Below, piece by piece: positions 1 to 5,364 of a DNA stretch of 10,317 nucleotides. Under the pieces are notes generated by a model. It saw only the letters and a list, made by a program, of their open reading frames with translations. It made no database searches and had not been told where the DNA came from. Position numbers and translations under genes: made by a program. The DNA lies in NCBI GenBank assembly GCA_000432175.1, contig HF989370.1, forward strand, positions 1-10,317, given 5' to 3'. The stretch comes from Eubacterium sp. CAG:786. Lineage in GTDB: Bacteria; Bacillota; Clostridia; Oscillospirales; Ruminococcaceae. Each line of letters starts with the position of its first letter. Within the stretch, counting starts at the first letter, position 1.

Positions 1-157
1 GGGAAGCGCCGTTAGTCATAGTCTGAATAGCGTCGTTGTTGAGGAAGGGAACGAAGATGTTAGAGCCTAAACGGAACAGGATAACGATGAACAGTGTGTA
101 CAAAATCTTTTTACGCAGCTGCGTGTCCATCCACGCATTACGAAAGACCTGAAACAT
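1..157 (-). CDS. secY: SecY preprotein translocase subunit (N-terminal part, runs off the window)
   Basis: Partial gene: only the first 52 codons are present, and the rest lies beyond position 1. SecY is the pore-forming membrane subunit of the SecYEG translocon, which exports and inserts proteins at the cytoplasmic membrane. The translation begins MFQVFRNAW, followed by the basic stretch QLRKKI and a hydrophobic segment (LYTLFIVILF) that continues into RLGSNIFVPFLN. This matches the cytosolic N-terminus and first membrane helix of bacterial SecY. The ATG shares its A with the rplO stop codon (TAATG), and a GAGGTGAT Shine-Dalgarno-like stretch lies inside the end of rplO, so translation is probably coupled. 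Its position right after rplO is the standard spc-operon order. Confidence 0.95.
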   Translation of the reverse strand, partial: MFQVFRNAWMDTQLRKKILYTLFIVILFRLGSNIFVPFLNNDAIQTMTNGAS

Positions 158-600
158 TAGATCACCTCAGCCTTTCCGCCTGCCTTTTCAATTTTTTCCT
201 GTGCGCCAGCGGTGAACTTGGCTGCCTTAACGGTAAGGCTCTTTGTAAGTTCGCCGTTGCCCAGGATCTTGATACCGTCCTTAGCGTCCTTGATCGCACC
301 GCTCTCAACAAGAGCAGCAGCGTCAACAACGGCACCGTTCTCGAAACGTGCCTCAAGGTCGGATACGTTTACAGTTGCATACTCAACCGCAAAGATGTTG
401 TGGAAACCTCTCTTAGGGATTCTTCTCTGGAGAGGCATCTGACCGCCTTCAAAGCCAGGTCTGATAGAGCCGCCGGAACGAGCCTTCTGACCCTTGTGTC
501 CCTTACCGGCTGTCTTACCGTTGCCGGAACCGTGGCCGCGGCCGATACGCTTAACGTCCTTTACAGAGCCTTCAGCGGGCTGTAATTCGTAAAGCTTCAT
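157..600 (-). CDS. rplO: 50S ribosomal protein L15
   Basis: L15 is a late-assembly protein of the large subunit that contacts 23S rRNA through a long basic N-terminal extension. The 147-residue product has the usual length. The family's Gly/Lys-rich segment is at residues 20–43 (GRGHGSGNGKTAGKGHKGQK and onward), followed by GFEGGQMPLQRRIPKRGF at 49–66 and the C-terminal motif KILGNGE at 111–117. The ATG at 598–600 is preceded by AGGGGGTG with a 7-nt spacer. The gene is separated from rpmD by a 75-nt spacer with a small hairpin, and it overlaps secY by one base at its stop. Confidence 0.98.
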   Translation of the reverse strand: MKLYELQPAEGSVKDVKRIGRGHGSGNGKTAGKGHKGQKARSGGSIRPGFEGGQMPLQRRIPKRGFHNIFAVEYATVNVSDLEARFENGAVVDAAALVESGAIKDAKDGIKILGNGELTKSLTVKAAKFTAGAQEKIEKAGGKAEVI

Positions 601-651
601 AACTTTGCACCCCCTAGTAAATGTGGATTAAGTGTAATCAGAATTTTGGGA

Positions 652-665
652 GCTTCCGAAGAAGC
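652..665 (-). other. cUUCGg tetraloop hairpin in the rpmD–rplO spacer
   Basis: On the transcribed strand the arms GCTTC and GAAGC enclose TTCG, giving a C(UUCG)G tetraloop, one of the most stable RNA loop types. It sits 10 nt past the rpmD stop codon. There is no T-run after it, so it is not a typical rho-independent terminator. It may protect RNA ends or mark a processing point, which is inference. Confidence 0.6.
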
Positions 666-675
666 GCCTGAGAAA

Positions 676-852
676 TCAAACCTCTTCAACCTTTACCAGG
701 TGAGCGATAGTCTTGATTTTACCCTTAGTAGCCGCGTTGTCGGGCTGGGTGGAAACAGAGTTTACCTTGCGCAGTCCAAGGGAATACGCAGTGGCGATCT
801 GATTCTTCTTGCAGCTGTTTAAAGAGCGTACAAGTGTGATTTTAAGAGCCAT
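676..852 (-). CDS. rpmD: 50S ribosomal protein L30
   Basis: This is a short gene of 58 codons plus TGA. The translation starts MALKITLVRSLNSCKKNQIA, continues with SLGLRKVNS and ends IAHLVKVEEV. This is the L30 pattern: a beta strand, a helix with a basic N-terminus, then the conserved LGLRK segment. L30 is a small large-subunit protein that binds 23S rRNA; many bacteria have it but not all. The length of 58 residues is normal. The SD AAAGGAAG lies 8 nt before the ATG, and the gene follows rpsE after 22 nt. Position between rpsE and rplO is the canonical one, which supports the call independently of the short sequence. Confidence 0.96.
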   Translation of the reverse strand: MALKITLVRSLNSCKKNQIATAYSLGLRKVNSVSTQPDNAATKGKIKTIAHLVKVEEV

Positions 853-874
853 GTTATTCTTCCTTTCGTACTGC

Positions 875-1375
875 TTAGCCTACAATTTCCTTAACGGTCT
901 TGCCTCTGAGAGCAGCGACTTCCTCAGCGGTCCTGAGGGAAGTCAGACCCTCCATTGTTGCGCGGACAACGTTGCAGGGGTTGTTGGAACGCAGGGACTT
1001 TGTACGGATGTTCTTGATACCAGCCATCTCGATGACTGCACGAACAGGGCCGCCTGCGATAACGCCGGTACCCTCGGGAGCCGGACGCATCAGAACTGCG
1101 CCTGCGCCGAACTTACCAGTAACCTCGTGGGGAATTGTTGTACCCTTGAGGGCGATCTTGTGAAGATTCTTCTTTGCGTCCTCAAGACCCTTGCGGATAG
1201 CGTCGGGAACTTCGTTGGATTTGCCCATACCGAAGCCTACAACGCCGTTGCCGTCACCGACAACTACCAGAGCGGAGAACTTCATGATACGTCCGCCCTT
1301 AACGGTCTTGGAAACACGGTTTATAGCTACGACTTTCTCGTTGAGCTCATAGTTGTTAGCGTCTAAAAGTGCCAA
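875..1375 (-). CDS. rpsE: 30S ribosomal protein S5 (TTG start)
   Basis: S5 is a small-subunit protein near the mRNA entry channel and the decoding region; in E. coli, S5 mutations affect fidelity and spectinomycin sensitivity. The 166-residue product has the N-terminal double-stranded-RNA-binding-like fold (about 11–75), including the conserved VSKTVKGGR at 21–29 and VVVGDGNGVVGFG at 37–49. The C-terminal half has GGPVRAVIEMAGI (108–120) and the SLRSNNPCNVVRAT region (127–140). The start is TTG: AAGGAGG lies 7 nt upstream, and the next in-frame ATG (residue 31) would remove the conserved loop. Spacing is 17 nt after rplR and 22 nt before rpmD. Confidence 0.97.
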   Translation of the reverse strand: MALLDANNYELNEKVVAINRVSKTVKGGRIMKFSALVVVGDGNGVVGFGMGKSNEVPDAIRKGLEDAKKNLHKIALKGTTIPHEVTGKFGAGAVLMRPAPEGTGVIAGGPVRAVIEMAGIKNIRTKSLRSNNPCNVVRATMEGLTSLRTAEEVAALRGKTVKEIVG

Positions 1376-1384
1376 GTGTGTGTC

Positions 1385-1391
1385 CCTCCTT
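1385..1391 (-). promoter_or_regulatory. Shine-Dalgarno site fixing the TTG start of rpsE
   Basis: A full-consensus AAGGAGG lies 7 nt upstream of the TTG at 1375–1373. No ATG or GTG in the same frame is better placed. The site therefore decides the start codon. Confidence 0.85.
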
Positions 1392-1392
1392 A

Positions 1393-1752
1393 TCAGAAAT
1401 TAAGTCCGCCTTCTCTTGCGCCCTCGGCGAGAGCAGCAACTCTGCCGTGGTACACATAGCCGCCTCTGTCGAAAACGACATCGGTGATGCCTGCAGCCTT
1501 AGCCTTCTCGGCGATCATGAGGCCAACCTTCTTAGCTGCCTCAACATTGCCGCCGAAGCCCTCAAAGCCCTTCTCGGTGGAAGAAGCAGCTGCGAGAGTA
1601 ACACCCTTTACGTCGTCAATGACCTGAGCGTAAATGTGCTGAGAAGAACGGAAAACGTTAAGACGGGGGCACTGTGCTGTGCCGGAGATCTTAGAACGAA
1701 CACGCTTGTGACGGCGGATTCTGCTCTTGTTCTTGTCGATAATTTTAACCAT
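1393..1752 (-). CDS. rplR: 50S ribosomal protein L18
   Basis: L18 binds 5S rRNA and, with L5, attaches it to the large subunit in the central protuberance. The 119-residue product has a basic N-terminus (RIRRHKRVRSKISG, 11–24), the conserved PRLNVFRSSQHIYAQVID (29–46), and the C-terminal signature FDRGGYVYHGRVAALAEGAR (94–113) followed by EGGL. Length is typical. The ATG at 1750–1752 is preceded by AAAGGAC. The gene lies 27 nt after rplF and 17 nt before rpsE, as in other spc operons. Nothing unusual is visible. Confidence 0.98.
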   Translation of the reverse strand: MVKIIDKNKSRIRRHKRVRSKISGTAQCPRLNVFRSSQHIYAQVIDDVKGVTLAAASSTEKGFEGFGGNVEAAKKVGLMIAEKAKAAGITDVVFDRGGYVYHGRVAALAEGAREGGLNF

Positions 1753-1779
1753 TTATTTTCAGTCCTTTCGTTGTGGGGA

Positions 1780-2325
1780 TTACTTCTTACCCTTACCTGC
1801 TTTACCTTCCTTGCGGCGGATAACTTCGTTGGCATACTTGATGCCCTTGCCCTTATAAGGCTCAGGAGGACGCTTGCCTCTGATCTCAGAAGCGATCTGA
1901 CCTACCTTCTGCTTGTCGATACCCTTAACGATGATGGTGTTGGGATCCGGAACATCGAGAGTGATATCGTCGGTGTCAGAAACGATAACCGGGTGAGAGT
2001 AGCCGAGTGTCAGGGTGACATTCTTGCCGCTCTTCTGGCATCTGTAGCCGACGCCGTTGATCTTCAGCTCCTTGGAGAAGCCGTGCATAACACCCTCTAC
2101 CATGTTGTGGATCAGGGTTCTTGTCAGTCCGTGAACGGACTTGCTGAAGTTCTCGTCATCAGGACGCTCAACGATGATCTCGCTGCCCTCCTGGGAGATC
2201 TTCATGATGTGATTGAATTCCTTTGTAAGGGTGCCCTTGGGGCCCTTTACTGTAACTACGGAGCCGTCGATCTTAACTTCCACACCTGCGGGAATAGCAA
2301 CGGGCTTCTTACCAATTCTTGACAT
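1780..2325 (-). CDS. rplF: 50S ribosomal protein L6
   Basis: L6 has two similar domains and binds 23S rRNA near the sarcin-ricin loop and the factor-binding site. The 181-residue product opens with MSRIGKKPVAIPAGVEV and carries VKGPKGTL in the first domain. It ends with the family's C-terminal signature GQIASEIRGKRPPEPYKGKG and a Lys-rich tail (EGKAGKGKK). Length matches the family. The SD AAGGAGGAA overlaps the stop codon of rpsH (TAAGGAGG), so only 14 nt separate the two genes and coupling is likely. Nothing is missing or truncated. Confidence 0.98.
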   Translation of the reverse strand: MSRIGKKPVAIPAGVEVKIDGSVVTVKGPKGTLTKEFNHIMKISQEGSEIIVERPDDENFSKSVHGLTRTLIHNMVEGVMHGFSKELKINGVGYRCQKSGKNVTLTLGYSHPVIVSDTDDITLDVPDPNTIIVKGIDKQKVGQIASEIRGKRPPEPYKGKGIKYANEVIRRKEGKAGKGKK

Positions 2326-2339
2326 ATTACTATTCCTCC

Positions 2340-2738
2340 TTACCAGATGAATGCGAGGACTTCGCCGCCGACATTGAGCTCGCGAGCCTTCTTGTCAGTC
2401 ATGATGCCCTTGGAAGTGGACACGATAGCGATACCGAGGCCCTTCATAACCTTAGGCATGTCCTTGCAGTTAGAGTAGATGCGCAGACCGGGCTTGGAAA
2501 CACGGCGGAGACCTGTGATGACCTGTGCCTTGGTGTCTGTGTACTTGAGATTGACTCTGATGATGCCCTGCTTGTTGTCATCAATAACCTTGAAGCTCTT
2601 GATGTAGCCCTCATCGAGAAGGATCTGAGCTATCTGCTTCTTGAGGTTAGATGCGGGGATATCAACAGAAGCGTGCTTCGCGGAGTTTGCGTTACGGATT
2701 CTCGTAAGCATATCTGCGATGGTATCAGTGATCTGCAT
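2340..2738 (-). CDS. rpsH: 30S ribosomal protein S8
   Basis: S8 is a primary 16S rRNA-binding protein (helix 21). In E. coli it is also the translational repressor of the spc operon. The 132-residue product starts MQITDTIADMLTRIRNA, a near-invariant S8 N-terminus. It has GLRRVSKPGLRIY (76–88) and the C-terminal RNA-binding region GLGIAIVSTSKGIMTDKKAR (100–119), ending GGEVLAFIW. The SD TAGGAGGT lies 6 nt before the ATG. Upstream is an unusually long 168-nt spacer with three hairpins, and downstream the stop overlaps the rplF SD. Whether S8 binds any of the structured spacers here is not known. Confidence 0.98.
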   Translation of the reverse strand: MQITDTIADMLTRIRNANSAKHASVDIPASNLKKQIAQILLDEGYIKSFKVIDDNKQGIIRVNLKYTDTKAQVITGLRRVSKPGLRIYSNCKDMPKVMKGLGIAIVSTSKGIMTDKKARELNVGGEVLAFIW

Positions 2739-2906
2739 TCGTTTACCTCCTATACGAAAGCCGTTACGGAACCGAATTGTCCGTCGTACTTACATGATTG
2801 CCCCTTATCGGGGCTGATATTTAAGCCGGACTTTTATTGAAACAAAACCCGTCCGGCGAGGGAACAAATTGTGATGGAACTGATTGAATCGACGTTCCTG
2901 TGCAGC
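2739..2906 (-). other. Structured spacer between rpsN and rpsH (168 nt)
   Basis: No reading frame is supported here. On the transcribed strand it can form three perfect stems in succession: GCCGGAC/GTCCGGC (2857–2825, 19-nt loop), GCCCC/GGGGC (2814–2800, loop GATAA) and ACGGA/TCCGT (2784–2766, 9-nt loop). None is followed by a T-run, so termination is not indicated. The last 30 nt hold the rpsH SD. Spacers at this junction are usually short, so the length is notable. Regulatory or processing roles are inference. Confidence 0.6.
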
Positions 2907-3092
2907 TTACCAGCTTGCCTTCTTCACGCCAGGGATCTGACCCTTGTAAGCAAGCTCTCTGAAGCAGATTCTGCAGATGCCGAACTTACGCATGTAAGAG
3001 TGGGGTCTGCCGCAGATCTTGCATCTGTTGTAGGCGCGAGTGGAAAATTTCGGCGCTCTCTGCTGCTTAGCTATCATTGACTTCTTAGCCAT
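2907..3092 (-). CDS. rpsN: 30S ribosomal protein S14, zinc-binding (type Z)
   Basis: S14 sits in the head of the small subunit and is needed late in 30S assembly. This 61-residue form is the short zinc-ribbon version (often called rpsZ/rpsN1), with the four ligands C24, C27, C40 and C43 in CKIC and CRIC. They are surrounded by the conserved GRPHSYMRKFGICRICFRELA and the end GQIPGVKKASW. Longer zinc-free S14 proteins of about 90–100 residues lack these cysteines. The ATG is preceded by AAGGACGAAGGAAAAC, a moderate SD. The gene follows rplE after 20 nt and is separated from rpsH by a long structured spacer. Confidence 0.98.
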   Translation of the reverse strand: MAKKSMIAKQQRAPKFSTRAYNRCKICGRPHSYMRKFGICRICFRELAYKGQIPGVKKASW

Positions 3093-3112
3093 AAGTTTTC
3101 CTTCGTCCTTTC

Positions 3113-3652
3113 TTACTTCTCAAAGGGAGCGCCCATCAGGGTGAGCAGCTCTCTGGCTTCCTCATCGGTCTTTGCTGTGGTAACAAAGTTGATGTCCATG
3201 CCGCGTGTAGCCTCAACCTTATCGAAATCGATCTCGGGGAAGATGATCTGCTCCTTCAGACCGAAAGAGTAGTTACCTCTGCCGTCGAAGGAATTTGCGT
3301 TGATGCCTCTGAAGTCACGTACGCGGGGAAGAGCAACGTTGAACAGTCTGTCGAGGAACTCGTACATGGTCTCGCCTCTCAGTGTTACCTTGACGCCGAT
3401 GACCTGACCCTCTCTGAGCTTGAAGTTAGCGACTGCCTTCTTGGAACGGCACTCTACCGGCTTCTGACCAGTGATCTGAGCGAGCTCAGACATAACGTTC
3501 TCTATGATCTTGTGGTTTTCCTTTGCCTCGCCGCAAGCAACGTTTACGATGATCTTATCGAGCTTCGGGATCTGCATAACAGACTTGTAACCGAACTTCT
3601 TGAAAAGAGCGGGGGCAACGGTTTCCTTGTAGAAATCCTTCATTCTTGCCAT
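3113..3652 (-). CDS. rplE: 50S ribosomal protein L5
   Basis: L5 binds 5S rRNA in the central protuberance and contacts the P-site tRNA. The start chosen is the ATG at 3650–3652, giving 179 residues (MARMKDFYKE), the normal length. It is preceded by AGGAGT with a 6-nt spacer. An in-frame ATG 45 nt upstream lies inside a hairpin, has no SD and would add a non-family sequence, so it is rejected. Conserved segments are LRGETMYEFLDRL (81–93), PRVRDFRG (99–106), FPEIDFDK (138–145), RGMDI (150–154) and the end LLTLMGAPF. In E. coli the S8 operator lies at the start of this gene; here a strong hairpin stands just upstream. Confidence 0.97.
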   Translation of the reverse strand: MARMKDFYKETVAPALFKKFGYKSVMQIPKLDKIIVNVACGEAKENHKIIENVMSELAQITGQKPVECRSKKAVANFKLREGQVIGVKVTLRGETMYEFLDRLFNVALPRVRDFRGINANSFDGRGNYSFGLKEQIIFPEIDFDKVEATRGMDINFVTTAKTDEEARELLTLMGAPFEK

Positions 3653-3658
3653 ATCAAT

Positions 3659-3664
3659 ACTCCT
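3659..3664 (-). promoter_or_regulatory. Shine-Dalgarno site selecting the rplE start
   Basis: AGGAGT is placed 6 nt upstream of the ATG at 3652–3650. The alternative upstream ATG (3697–3695) has no such site, so this SD supports the shorter 179-residue L5. Confidence 0.75.
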
Positions 3665-3674
3665 ATCTGACAGC

Positions 3675-3720
3675 CGGATTTTAATGCTCCGCTCCATGGA
3701 GGGAGCATTCCTTGTATCCG
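3675..3720 (-). promoter_or_regulatory. Strong hairpin in the rplX–rplE spacer, candidate S8 operator
   Basis: On the transcribed strand the perfect 8-bp stem AATGCTCC/GGAGCATT (3709–3702 with 3690–3683) is capped by CTC/GAG around CATG with one bulged C. An outer CGGAT/ATCCG stem (3720–3716 with 3679–3675) is joined through an asymmetric internal loop (ACAAGG opposite AAA). The element ends about 10 nt before the rplE SD. In E. coli the S8 translational operator sits at this junction. I could not match the sequence firmly to the S8-binding core of 16S helix 21, so this is a positional inference. Confidence 0.5.
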
Positions 3721-3737
3721 ACCGATCTCAGGCAATA

Positions 3738-4058
3738 TCAGTACTTGAGCTCTGCTCCGCAGTGCTTGCAAACTCTGATCTTCTTGCCGTCCTCAATTTT
3801 GTGAGCAACTCTTGTAAGCTTGTCGCACTTGGGGCAAACGAGCTGTACCTTGGAAGCGTAAAGCGCACCCTCAGCCTGAACTCTGCCGCCGAGCTGACCA
3901 GCCTGCTTGGGCTTAACGTGCTTTGTTACCATGTTAACGCCCTCGACGATAACCTTGTTCTCCTTAGCGGAAACGGTAACGACCTTGCCCTGCTTGCCCT
4001 TATCAGCGCCGCTGATTACCTGAACCTTATCACCGGTTTTAACATTTAAGCTATTCAT
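3738..4058 (-). CDS. rplX: 50S ribosomal protein L24
   Basis: L24 is an assembly-initiator protein of the large subunit, near the tunnel exit. The start at 4056–4058 gives 106 residues beginning MNSLNVKTGDKVQVISG. It has AAGGAGGA 10 nt upstream, overlapping the rplN stop codon. A longer in-frame reading frame reaching 4124 overlaps rplN by 50 nt and adds unrelated sequence, so it is rejected. The KOW motif spans about residues 6–33 (KTGDKVQVISGADKGKQGKV). The C-terminal half has CPKC (75–78) and CKHC (97–100), separated by the conserved VAHKIEDGKKIRV, a likely zinc ribbon. The gene is followed by an 85-nt spacer with a strong hairpin. Confidence 0.96.
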   Translation of the reverse strand: MNSLNVKTGDKVQVISGADKGKQGKVVTVSAKENKVIVEGVNMVTKHVKPKQAGQLGGRVQAEGALYASKVQLVCPKCDKLTRVAHKIEDGKKIRVCKHCGAELKY

Positions 4059-4068
4059 AATCGGCAGG

Positions 4069-4076
4069 TCCTCCTT
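4069..4076 (-). promoter_or_regulatory. Shine-Dalgarno site selecting the rplX start
   Basis: AAGGAGGA starts within the rplN stop codon (TAA at 4077–4075) and lies 10 nt before the ATG at 4058–4056. It supports the 106-residue L24 and suggests coupling with rplN. Confidence 0.8.
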
Positions 4077-4443
4077 AAAGTACTTCGGGAGCGAGGGACA
4101 GGATCTTTGTGAAGTCCTTGTCACGCAGCTCTCTTGCTACCGGCCCAAAAATACGAGTTCCCTTCGGATTTTTGTCCTCCTTGATGATAACCGCTGCGTT
4201 TTCGTCGAAGCGGATATAAGTTCCGTCGTCACGTCTGAGACCCTTTGCGGAACGAACGACAACGCACTTAACTACGTCGCCCTTCTTTACAACGCCGCCG
4301 GGTGTAGCTTTTCTGACGGAAGCAATGATTACGTCGCCGATATTCGCATACTTTCTGCGAGTACCGCCGAGCACTCTGATACACATAAGCTCCTTGGCGC
4401 CGGTGTTGTCAGCGACCTTGAGCAGTGTCTGCATCTGGATCAT
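4075..4443 (-). CDS. rplN: 50S ribosomal protein L14
   Basis: L14 lies at the subunit interface, contacts 16S rRNA in bridges and is the target of the silencing factor RsfS in other bacteria. The 122-residue product is of standard length and highly conserved: MIQMQTLLKVADNTGAK at the N-terminus, CIRVLGG (21–27), then GDVIIASVRKATPGG (36–50) and KGDVVKCVVVR (54–64). It ends with the signature GTRIFGPVARELRDKDFTKI (95–114) and LAPEVL. AAAGGAG lies 9 nt before the ATG. It is the first gene of the classical spc operon, but the 23-nt gap after rpsQ shows no promoter or terminator, so here the two operons appear to be joined. Confidence 0.98.
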   Translation of the reverse strand: MIQMQTLLKVADNTGAKELMCIRVLGGTRRKYANIGDVIIASVRKATPGGVVKKGDVVKCVVVRSAKGLRRDDGTYIRFDENAAVIIKEDKNPKGTRIFGPVARELRDKDFTKILSLAPEVL

Positions 4444-4466
4444 GTTGTGCTACTCCTTTCGTAGAA

Positions 4467-4721
4467 TTACTTAGCGCGCTCGATGACGTTAACAAGGCGC
4501 CATCTCTTATCCTTGGAAAGGGGGCGAGTCTCCATGATCTCAACTCTGTCGCCTATTCCGCAAGTGTTCTGTTCATCGTGAGCCTTCAGCTTGATCGTGC
4601 GCTTAACGATCTTCTTATAAAGAGGATGACGAACGTTGTCCTCGATGGCAACGACGATAGTCTTGTCCATCTTGTTGCTTACTACTCTACCAATTCTGGT
4701 CTTTCTTAAAGCTCTTTCCAT
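4467..4721 (-). CDS. rpsQ: 30S ribosomal protein S17
   Basis: S17 is a primary 16S rRNA-binding protein with an OB-fold, needed early in 30S assembly. The 84-residue product contains GRVVSNKMDKTIVV (11–24), HPLYKKI (32–38), KAHDE (46–50) and GDRVEIMETRPLSKDKRW (57–74), all family hallmarks. Length is typical of Firmicutes. The SD AAGGAGGA lies 10 nt before the ATG. Gaps are 20 nt to rpmC and 23 nt to rplN. Nothing unusual is visible. Confidence 0.98.
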   Translation of the reverse strand: MERALRKTRIGRVVSNKMDKTIVVAIEDNVRHPLYKKIVKRTIKLKAHDEQNTCGIGDRVEIMETRPLSKDKRWRLVNVIERAK

Positions 4722-4741
4722 GTTGTTCTTATCCTCCTTCC

Positions 4742-4942
4742 TTAATTGTTAGCTGCGATCTGACGCTGACGCTGGATCGTCTTGATGCGAGCGATGTCCT
4801 TCTTGACAGCCTTGATTCTTGTGGGGTTGTCAAGCTGGTTTACTGCAAGCTGGAAGCGCAGGTTGAAAAGCTCCTGCTTGAGTTCAGCGAGCTTAGTGTC
4901 GAGCTCTGTCTCCGAGAGATATACCAGTTCTGAAGCCTTCAT
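4742..4942 (-). CDS. rpmC: 50S ribosomal protein L29
   Basis: L29 is a small helical protein near the peptide tunnel exit, next to L23. It forms part of the docking area for trigger factor and SRP. The 66-residue product shows the expected two-helix pattern: LSETELDTKLAELKQELFNLRFQLAVNQLDN (9–39) and RIKAVKKDIARIKTIQRQRQ. The FNLRFQLA motif is diagnostic. The ATG shares its A with the stop codon of rplP (TAATG), so translation is probably coupled. A 20-nt gap leads to rpsQ. Confidence 0.98.
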   Translation of the reverse strand: MKASELVYLSETELDTKLAELKQELFNLRFQLAVNQLDNPTRIKAVKKDIARIKTIQRQRQIAANN

Positions 4943-5364
4943 TAAAGCTCACCTCCGTCTTCCTTCTTTACAAACTTGCACTTGATGGGGAGCTTGTGCA
5001 TTGCAAGACGCATAGCCTCGCGAGCAGTCTCCTCAGAAACGCCGGCGATCTCGAACATTACTCTGCCGGGCTTTACAACAGCTACCCAGTACTCGGGAGC
5101 GCCCTTACCGGAACCCATTCGAACTCCGAGGGGCTTATCAGTTACGGGCTTGTCGGGGAAGATCTTGATCCAAACCTGACCGCCACGCTTGATGTAACGT
5201 GTCATTGCGATACGGGCAGCCTCGATCTGGTTGGACTTGATCCAAGCAGCCTCGAGTGCCTGCAGGCCATATTCACCGTTGGAAACCTTGTTGCCTCTTG
5301 TGGCGATACCGGTACGGCGGCCTCTCTGTACTCTTCTGTACTTTACTCTCTTAGGAAGCAGCAT
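4942..5364 (-). CDS. rplP: 50S ribosomal protein L16
   Basis: L16 binds 23S rRNA near the A-site tRNA elbow and the peptidyl-transferase centre and is needed late in 50S maturation. The 140-residue product starts MLLPKRVKYRRVQRGR and has IEAARIAMTRYIKRGGQVWI (47–66), KIFPDKPVTDKPLGVRMGSG (67–86) and KGAPEYWVAVVKPGRVMFEI (87–106). Length is standard. Its ATG overlaps the rpsC stop (TAATG), with AAGGGGGT in the end of rpsC as SD, and its own stop overlaps the rpmC start in the same way. It thus sits in a chain of three coupled genes. Confidence 0.98.
   Translation of the reverse strand: MLLPKRVKYRRVQRGRRTGIATRGNKVSNGEYGLQALEAAWIKSNQIEAARIAMTRYIKRGGQVWIKIFPDKPVTDKPLGVRMGSGKGAPEYWVAVVKPGRVMFEIAGVSEETAREAMRLAMHKLPIKCKFVKKEDGGEL

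Noticed and set aside
1369..2322. 317-codon open frame on the plus strand
   Set aside because: It lies antisense to rplR and rplF, has no SD and resembles no known family. Such frames arise from the codon bias of highly expressed genes on the other strand. The same applies to the plus-strand frames at 809–1366, 5616–6194, 6191–6769, 6843–7685 and 8871–9395.
2820..2850. Internal promoter before rpsH (TTGTTT … TAAATA)
   Set aside because: The -35 match is weak, spacing is 16 bp and the boxes lie within a hairpin. There is not enough to claim it.
2825..2857. Rho-independent terminator after rpsN
   Set aside because: The 7-bp stem has a 19-nt loop and no T-run follows it. Termination in mid-operon is not supported.
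3653..3697. Longer L5 start (194 residues)
   Set aside because: The upstream ATG is inside a hairpin, has no SD and adds residues not found in L5. The ATG at 3652 has an SD and gives the family length.
4059..4124. Longer L24 start (128 residues)
   Set aside because: It would overlap rplN by 50 nt and add a non-family N-terminus. The ATG at 4058 has a full SD.
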